Assembly (NCBI GenBank): GCA_029865265.1
Contig: JAOUHG010000027.1
Coordinates: forward strand, 1 to 44,337
Length of the DNA: 44,337 bases
DNA from: Candidatus Krumholzibacteriia bacterium
GTDB lineage: Bacteria; Krumholzibacteriota; Krumholzibacteriia; WVZY01; JAKEHA01
Direction of reading: 5' to 3'
The position numbers and the translations under genes are program-made. Each line of letters opens with the position of its first letter. Positions within the stretch are counted from its first letter, which is position 1. Of this stretch, positions 37,936 through 44,337 are shown one piece after another. The notes beneath the pieces are model-generated. The model was given only the letters and a program-made list of their open reading frames with translations. It searched no databases and was not told the origin of the DNA.

Positions 37936-39246
37936 ATGGCCGACCCGAAGACATTCAACATCGAGGACTTCGTCCCCCGCGACGGCCAGGAACGCCCGCG
38001 GTATTCGGCGAAGGACTTCGACGGCGACGTGGACCCCTTGCGCGACGACTTCAACGAGGGCCTCACACTCCCCGACATCAACACCCAGCCGATGTTCATC
38101 AACATCGGGCCCACGCACCCGGCCACCCACGGCACCTTCCGCGTGTACTGCCAGCTCGACGGCGAGACGGTGGAGAAGGCCGGCGTGGACATCGGCTACC
38201 TGCACCGCGGTTTCGAGAAGATCGTCGAGATCAAGCAGTACAACCAGGTCATCCCGTACACCGACCGCCTCAATTACTGCAGCGGCCTCACCAACAACGT
38301 GGGCTACTGCAAGGCGGTGGAGCGGATGATGGGCCTGGAAGTGCCGCCGCGCGCCATCATGATCCGCGTGATCATCATGGAGATCCAGCGCATCATGGAC
38401 CACATGATCTGCTGCGGCGCCAACATCGTGGACATCGGCGCGCTCACCAACTTCTGGTACTTCTTCAACGCGCGCGAGAAGCTGAATGACCTGCTGGAGG
38501 CGCTCACCGGCGCCCGCCTCACCTACAGCTACACGCGCGTGGGCGGCCTGGCGTGGGATCTCCCCGATGGCTGGCGCGACAACGTCAAGACCGTCCTCAA
38601 GGGGATCCCGAAGGCCATCGCGGACGTACGCGGCCTCACCCAGAAGAACCGCATCTTCCAGGACCGCACGCGCGGCGTCGGCGTGATCAGCCAGGAAGAC
38701 GCCATGAGTTTCGGCTGGACCGGACCCACGTTGCGCGCCACCGGCGCCGACCTGGACCTGCGCAAGGTGCAGCCGTACTACGGCTACGAGAACTTTGACT
38801 TTGACATCCCGGTGGGCGTGAACGGCGATGTGTTCGACCGCATCCTGTGCCGTATCGAGGAGATGGACGAGAGCCTCAAGATCATCCACCAGGCCATCGA
38901 CATGATTCCCGACGGTCCGGTGATCGTGGACGACAAGAACGTGGTGCTGCCACCCAAGCAGAAGGTGCACACCTCCATGGAGGCGCTCATCAACCACTTC
39001 AAACTGGTGATCGAGGGCGTGAAGCCCGCGCCGGGGCGCATCTACGACGCCATCGAGACGCCCAACGGCGAGCTCGGCTTCTACATCATAAGCGACGGCA
39101 GCGGCCACCCGTACCGCATCAAGGTGCGCCCGCCGTGCTTCTACGCGATGAACACGCTGAAATTTCTCATCGAGGGCGGCATGGTGGCGGACATCGTTGC
39201 CATCCTTGGCGGGCTCAACGTGATCGCGGGAGAGCTGGACCGGTAA
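37936..39246 (+). CDS. nuoD: NADH-quinone oxidoreductase subunit D
   Basis: The product has 436 residues. The 49-kDa subunit features are clear: NIGPTHPATHGTFRVYCQLDGE with the His of the quinone site, YLHRGFEKI, YTDRLNYCSG, and LVIEGVKPAPG, ending IAILGGLNVIAGELDR. An N-terminal extension of about 50 residues (MADPKTFNIEDFVPRDGQER onward) is longer than in many NuoD proteins and of unknown role. The subunit binds ubiquinone or menaquinone with NuoB and derives from the [NiFe]-hydrogenase large subunit. It is between nuoC and nuoE in a continuous operon. Confidence 0.97.
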   Translation: MADPKTFNIEDFVPRDGQERPRYSAKDFDGDVDPLRDDFNEGLTLPDINTQPMFINIGPTHPATHGTFRVYCQLDGETVEKAGVDIGYLHRGFEKIVEIKQYNQVIPYTDRLNYCSGLTNNVGYCKAVERMMGLEVPPRAIMIRVIIMEIQRIMDHMICCGANIVDIGALTNFWYFFNAREKLNDLLEALTGARLTYSYTRVGGLAWDLPDGWRDNVKTVLKGIPKAIADVRGLTQKNRIFQDRTRGVGVISQEDAMSFGWTGPTLRATGADLDLRKVQPYYGYENFDFDIPVGVNGDVFDRILCRIEEMDESLKIIHQAIDMIPDGPVIVDDKNVVLPPKQKVHTSMEALINHFKLVIEGVKPAPGRIYDAIETPNGELGFYIISDGSGHPYRIKVRPPCFYAMNTLKFLIEGGMVADIVAILGGLNVIAGELDR

Positions 39247-39251
39247 GACCC

Positions 39252-39797
39252 ATGTCGCACGGACACCACGCCATCGTCAGCACCGGGAAACCCTTTGCGT
39301 TCTCACCCGAGAACGAGAAGCGCTTCCAGGAGCTGCTGCCGAAGTACCCCAGCAAGCGCGCGGTGGTTCTGCCCGCGCTGTGGCTGGCGCAGGAGCAGGA
39401 GGGACACCTCACGGTGGAGTCCATGGAATACGTGGCGAAGAGGCTGGAGCAGACCGCGGTGAGCGTGTTCGCGGTGGTCGAGTTCTACTCCATGTTCAAG
39501 ACCGAGGCCATGGGGAAGCACCACATCCAGATCTGCCGCACGCTCACCTGCGACATGCTCGGCTGCGAGAACCTGCAGGCAGTCATCCACAAGAAACTCG
39601 GCATCGGCCCCGGCGAGAAAACCGCGGACTGCAAGTTCAGCCTGGAGATGGTGGAGTGCCTGGGTTCGTGCGGAACCGCGCCGGTGATGCGCATGGATAA
39701 CCGTTACTGGGAGAACCTGTCGGTGGAGAAACTCGAGCGGATCATCGACGCCTGCAAGGCGGGGCGCGATCCGGCATCGGAAGATACCGGCCGCTGA
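39252..39797 (+). CDS. nuoE: NADH-quinone oxidoreductase subunit E
   Basis: The product has 181 residues with a helical N-terminal half and a thioredoxin-like C-terminal half that holds the [2Fe-2S] cluster N1a. The four cysteines are in ICRTLTCDMLGC (first set) and MVECLGSCGTAPV (second set). The sequence YPSKRAVVLPALWLAQEQEGHLT near residue 35 is typical of NuoE. It forms the NADH module with NuoF and NuoG. It lies five bases after nuoD. Confidence 0.95.
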   Translation: MSHGHHAIVSTGKPFAFSPENEKRFQELLPKYPSKRAVVLPALWLAQEQEGHLTVESMEYVAKRLEQTAVSVFAVVEFYSMFKTEAMGKHHIQICRTLTCDMLGCENLQAVIHKKLGIGPGEKTADCKFSLEMVECLGSCGTAPVMRMDNRYWENLSVEKLERIIDACKAGRDPASEDTGR

Positions 39798-39811
39798 AGA
39801 CGAAGAACGCG

Positions 39812-41118
39812 ATGTCACACACCATCATCAGCACGCGCTTCGACAAGAAGGACAACCACACGCTGGCGGGTTATCTGGCCAACGGCGGCTACCGCACGCT
39901 CCCCAAACTGTTCGGCATGAAGCCCGACGAGGTGATCGAAGAGGTCAAGCGCTCCGGGCTGCGCGGCCGCGGCGGCGCCGGCTTCCCGACCGGCATGAAG
40001 TGGAGCTTCGTTCCAAAGAACACCGACAAGCCCAAGTACCTGTGCGTCAACGCCGACGAGGGCGAGCCGGGCACCTTCAAGGACCAGCTCATTCTCAAGT
40101 TCGACCCGCACGCGCTCATCGAAGGCATCATTGTGTGCTGCTACGCGGTGGGGATCAAGACCGCCTACGTGTATATCCGCGGCGAGTACGACTTTCCGAT
40201 TGCGCGCTTCAGCGCCGCAGTGGCGGAGGCGTACGCGAAGGGTTACCTCGGCAGGAACATCCAGGGCTCCGGCTTCGACCTCGACGTGGTGGTGCACCGC
40301 GGCGCGGGCGCGTACATCTGCGGCGAGGAAACGGGCCTCATCGAGTCGCTCGAGGGCAAGAAGGGTCAGCCGCGTCCCAAGCCGCCGTTTCCGGCGGTGG
40401 TGGGTGCCTTTGGTTGCCCGACCGTGGTCAATAATGTCGAGACCATCGCCGCGCTGCCGTGGATCATGGAGAACGGCGCCGCCGCCTATGCGGCCATCGG
40501 CACCGAGAAGAGCAAGGGGACCATGCTGTTTTCCATCAGCGGCATGGTGGAGCGTCCCGGCGTGTACGAGAGCGAGTTCGGCGTGAACCTGTGGGACTTC
40601 ATCGAGAAGTCCACCGGCGGCATCAAGGGCGGCAGGAAGCTCAAGGCCGTCATCCCGGGCGGTTCGTCGTCGGCCATTCTCACCGCCGAAGAGGCGCGCA
40701 ACGTGAACCTGGATTACGAGTCGATCGCGGCGGCGGGCTCCATGGTGGGTTCGGGTGCGATCATGGTGCTCGACGAGGACACCTGCGTGGTACGCGCGCT
40801 CGAGGTGGTGCTGCGCTTCTACGCGCACGAGTCGTGCGGACAGTGCCCGCCGTGCCGCGAGGGAACCTACTGGATGTACCAGCTGGTGAGCCGCATCCGC
40901 GCGGGCAGGGGACGCCCCGAGGACATCGATACGCTGCTCGCCATCTGCCCCGACATGACGGGGCGCACGGTGTGCGTGCTGGCGGACTCGGCCGCCATTC
41001 CCACGGCCAGCTACATCAAGAAATTCCGCCCCGAGTTCGAGGCGTACATCGACAAGGCCAACCCGCCCGAGCGCAAGCTGATGCCGGGTGGCGTGAACCT
41101 GGAAGCGGGGGCGCACTG

Positions 41119-41119
<1 letters not shown>
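39812..41119 (+). CDS. nuoF: NADH-quinone oxidoreductase subunit F
   Basis: The product has 435 residues. It contains the NADH and FMN site GLRGRGGAGFPTGMKWSF (about residues 50-67) and CVNADEGEPGTFKD, plus the [4Fe-4S] cluster N3 cysteines in SCGQCPPCREGTYWM (about 345-360) with a fourth Cys in CPDMTGRTVC. NuoF is where NADH delivers electrons to complex I. The start at 39812 follows nuoE by 14 bases. The stop TGA overlaps the nuoG ATG by one base. Confidence 0.97.
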
Positions 41120-42720
<1,601 letters not shown>

Positions 42721-42733
42721 TAGAAGTACCAAC

Positions 42734-44032
42734 ATGACACCCAACTGGGTTGACTTCGCCATCATCGGCGGCAAGGCCATCTTCATCTGGGCTTTTGCGC
42801 TGTCGCTCATACCGGTGCTGATCTGGTTCGAGCGCAAGGGCGCGGCCTTCATCCAGGACCGCGCCGGTCCCAACCGCGCCGCCGTCCTCGGCATCCGCCT
42901 CGCGGGCCTCATTCATAATATCGCCGACGTGGTCAAGCTCCTCATGAAGGAGATGATGATCCCCCCGCAGGTGAACCGGACCTACTTCATGATTGCGCCG
43001 GTGCTCGGGTTCACGTTCATCCTCACCTCGTTCGCGGTGATTCCCTGGGCGGACCATTTCCTGGTGGCGGGGCGCAACATCTCCATGCAGGTGGCGGACC
43101 TCAACGCGGGCATTCTCTATATCCTCGCGGTCACCTCGCTCAACGTGTACGGCATCGTGCTGGCGGGCTGGTCGTCCAACAACAAGTTTGCGCTGATGGG
43201 CGGGCTGCGCTCCACCGCGCAGATGATCAGCTACGAGATTCCGCTGGGGCTCGCGCTGGTGGGCGTGTTCATGGTGTTCTCCACCGTGCAGCTCAACGAG
43301 ATCGTGCGCGGCCAGGGCGACCTGCTGTGGGGCTTCCTGCCGCGCTGGGGCGTGGTGGTGCAGCCGCTGGGCGCGATCCTCTTCATCGTGGCGGCGTTCG
43401 CCGAGACCAACCGCAACCCCTTCGACCTGCCCGAGGGCGAGTCCGAGATCGTGGCCGGCTACCACGTTGAGTACAGCGGCATGCGTTTCGCCCTCTTTTA
43501 TATGGGTGAGTACGCGGCCATGGTGCTTTCCGCCGCCATGATCACCACGCTGTTCTTCGGCGGCTGGCAGATTCCGTGGTTCCCGACCGAGACCATCGTG
43601 GCGCATGCGCACGTGTGGCTCAAGGTGATGCTGGGCGTGGGTGGGGTGGGCGCGCTGGCCTTCGCGGTGATCATGTTCATCTGGGCACGCCGCATGCGCG
43701 TCGGCGGCTTCGGTGACATGCGCGACCAGGAGGGCAACGTGCTGGGCACACTCAACATCCTGGTGGGTGTGGCCATGTTGTTCTTCCTGTTCAAGGTGGC
43801 GGGTATGAATTCGCTCCCCGAGTGGGGCGCGCGCACGGTAACACTGGTGGCGCAGATCAGCGCGTTCGCCGTGAAGACCATCTTCTGGTGCTGGGTGTTC
43901 ATCTGGGTGCGCTGGTCGCTCCCGCGCTTCCGGTACGACCAGCTCATGCGCCTGGGGTGGAAGAACATGATCCCGCTGTCGTTCGTGAACATACTGCTGA
44001 CGGGTCTGGTCCTGATCCTGATGGGCAAATAA
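42734..44032 (+). CDS. nuoH: NADH-quinone oxidoreductase subunit H
   Basis: The product has 432 residues with eight or more membrane segments, longer than the usual 325-345. It has the NuoH core IWFERKGAAFIQDRAGPNRAAV and the acidic loop RNPFDLPEGESEIVAGYHVEYSGMRFALFYMGEY that forms the quinone entry path. Ends with RWSLPRFRYDQLMRLGWKNMIPLSF. NuoH joins the membrane and peripheral arms. The extra length seems to come from membrane segments between residues about 300 and 380. nuoJ starts at the base after its stop; nuoI is not between them. Confidence 0.96.
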   Translation: MTPNWVDFAIIGGKAIFIWAFALSLIPVLIWFERKGAAFIQDRAGPNRAAVLGIRLAGLIHNIADVVKLLMKEMMIPPQVNRTYFMIAPVLGFTFILTSFAVIPWADHFLVAGRNISMQVADLNAGILYILAVTSLNVYGIVLAGWSSNNKFALMGGLRSTAQMISYEIPLGLALVGVFMVFSTVQLNEIVRGQGDLLWGFLPRWGVVVQPLGAILFIVAAFAETNRNPFDLPEGESEIVAGYHVEYSGMRFALFYMGEYAAMVLSAAMITTLFFGGWQIPWFPTETIVAHAHVWLKVMLGVGGVGALAFAVIMFIWARRMRVGGFGDMRDQEGNVLGTLNILVGVAMLFFLFKVAGMNSLPEWGARTVTLVAQISAFAVKTIFWCWVFIWVRWSLPRFRYDQLMRLGWKNMIPLSFVNILLTGLVLILMGK

Positions 44033-44337
44033 ATGGCCATCCTGTTCTACATATTCGCCGCACTCGCGGTGCTGGGCGGACTGCTCATGGTGAGCCTGCG
44101 CAACCCGCTGTCGGGGGCGTTCTCGCTCATTCTTTCGCTGGTGTCGCTGGCGGGCCTCTTCGCCATGCTCAACGCGGAGTTCGTGTTCATCCTGCAGGTG
44201 CTGGTTTACGCCGGCGCCATCATGGTGCTGATCATTTTCACCATCATGCTCCTCAACCTGAACAAGGAGGAGCTGGAAGAGCCGCCGGTGGCGTGGATGC
44301 GTTTGATCTTCACCGCGCTGGTGTGCGCGGTGGCGGC
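44033..44337 (+). CDS. nuoJ: NADH-quinone oxidoreductase subunit J (partial)
   Basis: The frame starts directly after the nuoH stop and runs off the window, giving about 101 residues. It has membrane segments at residues about 2-20, 30-45 and 55-75 and the NuoJ signature EFVFILQVLVYAGAIMVLIIF. NuoJ is a membrane subunit whose third helix contributes to the proton pathway near NuoH and NuoK. The remainder of the operon (K, L, M, N) would be expected to follow. Confidence 0.93.
   Translation, partial: MAILFYIFAALAVLGGLLMVSLRNPLSGAFSLILSLVSLAGLFAMLNAEFVFILQVLVYAGAIMVLIIFTIMLLNLNKEELEEPPVAWMRLIFTALVCAVA

Overview
This is a 44 kb stretch of a GC-rich bacterial chromosome. No rRNA or tRNA gene, CRISPR array, insertion sequence or prophage was seen. 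Lipoproteins with lipoboxes, a full-length DsbD, periplasmic thioredoxin and DUF1573 proteins and a Nuo-type complex I suggest a diderm bacterium. The style (HNH/DUF222-like gene, HEAT-repeat plus HD-GYP-like pair, carboxypeptidase-regulatory-domain lipoproteins) fits uncultured lineages near the FCB group such as Krumholzibacteriota, Eisenbacteria or Gemmatimonadota. That placement is a low-confidence inference. Promoters are recognisable as TTGnnn, a 17-18 base spacer and TAnnnT.

Layout. 1-700: a frameshifted remnant of a PhoD-like phosphatase at the window edge. 702-3064: a surface lipoprotein divergent from an AraC-type regulator. 3193-10154: a secreted M28 peptidase, a lipoprotein of unknown role, carbon-starvation transporter CstA, a fatty-acid desaturase behind an attenuator-like leader, and a secreted protein of unknown role. 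10210-15774: a small SxtJ-like membrane protein with a carbamoyltransferase, a LonB-like protease and epoxyqueuosine reductase QueG. 15802-20929: a secreted TPR-like protein (minus), then a HEAT-like protein translationally coupled to a degenerate HD-GYP protein. 21227-22135: an HNH/DUF222-like gene cut off at its catalytic domain.

22165-25078 (minus) is a compact operon of a CysM-type cysteine synthase, a JAMM metallopeptidase, and a fusion of a CysO/MoaD-like sulfur carrier, a MoeB-like E1 and a rhodanese. Together they appear to form a complete thiocarboxylate-dependent cysteine pathway.

25367-28505 holds two tandem DUF1573 proteins and a TlpA-like thioredoxin, ended by a clear terminator. 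The second DUF1573 gene carries one in-frame TGA exactly where its paralogue has the first Cys of a CGC motif. A perfect 7-bp hairpin with a GGTC loop lies downstream. This makes it a candidate selenoprotein and the most interesting object in the window. 28578-34808 (minus) contains an O-methyltransferase, a UbiA prenyltransferase, a small membrane protein, DsbD, an FAH-family hydrolase and a GT4 glycosyltransferase. 34933-36275 holds a histidine phosphatase and a convergent DUF2064 nucleotidyl/glycosyltransferase-like protein.

36493 to the end is the respiratory complex I operon nuoA-B-C-D-E-F-G-H-J (J cut by the window edge). A Rex-like palindrome lies between its putative promoter and nuoA. 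nuoI is missing from its usual place between nuoH and nuoJ.
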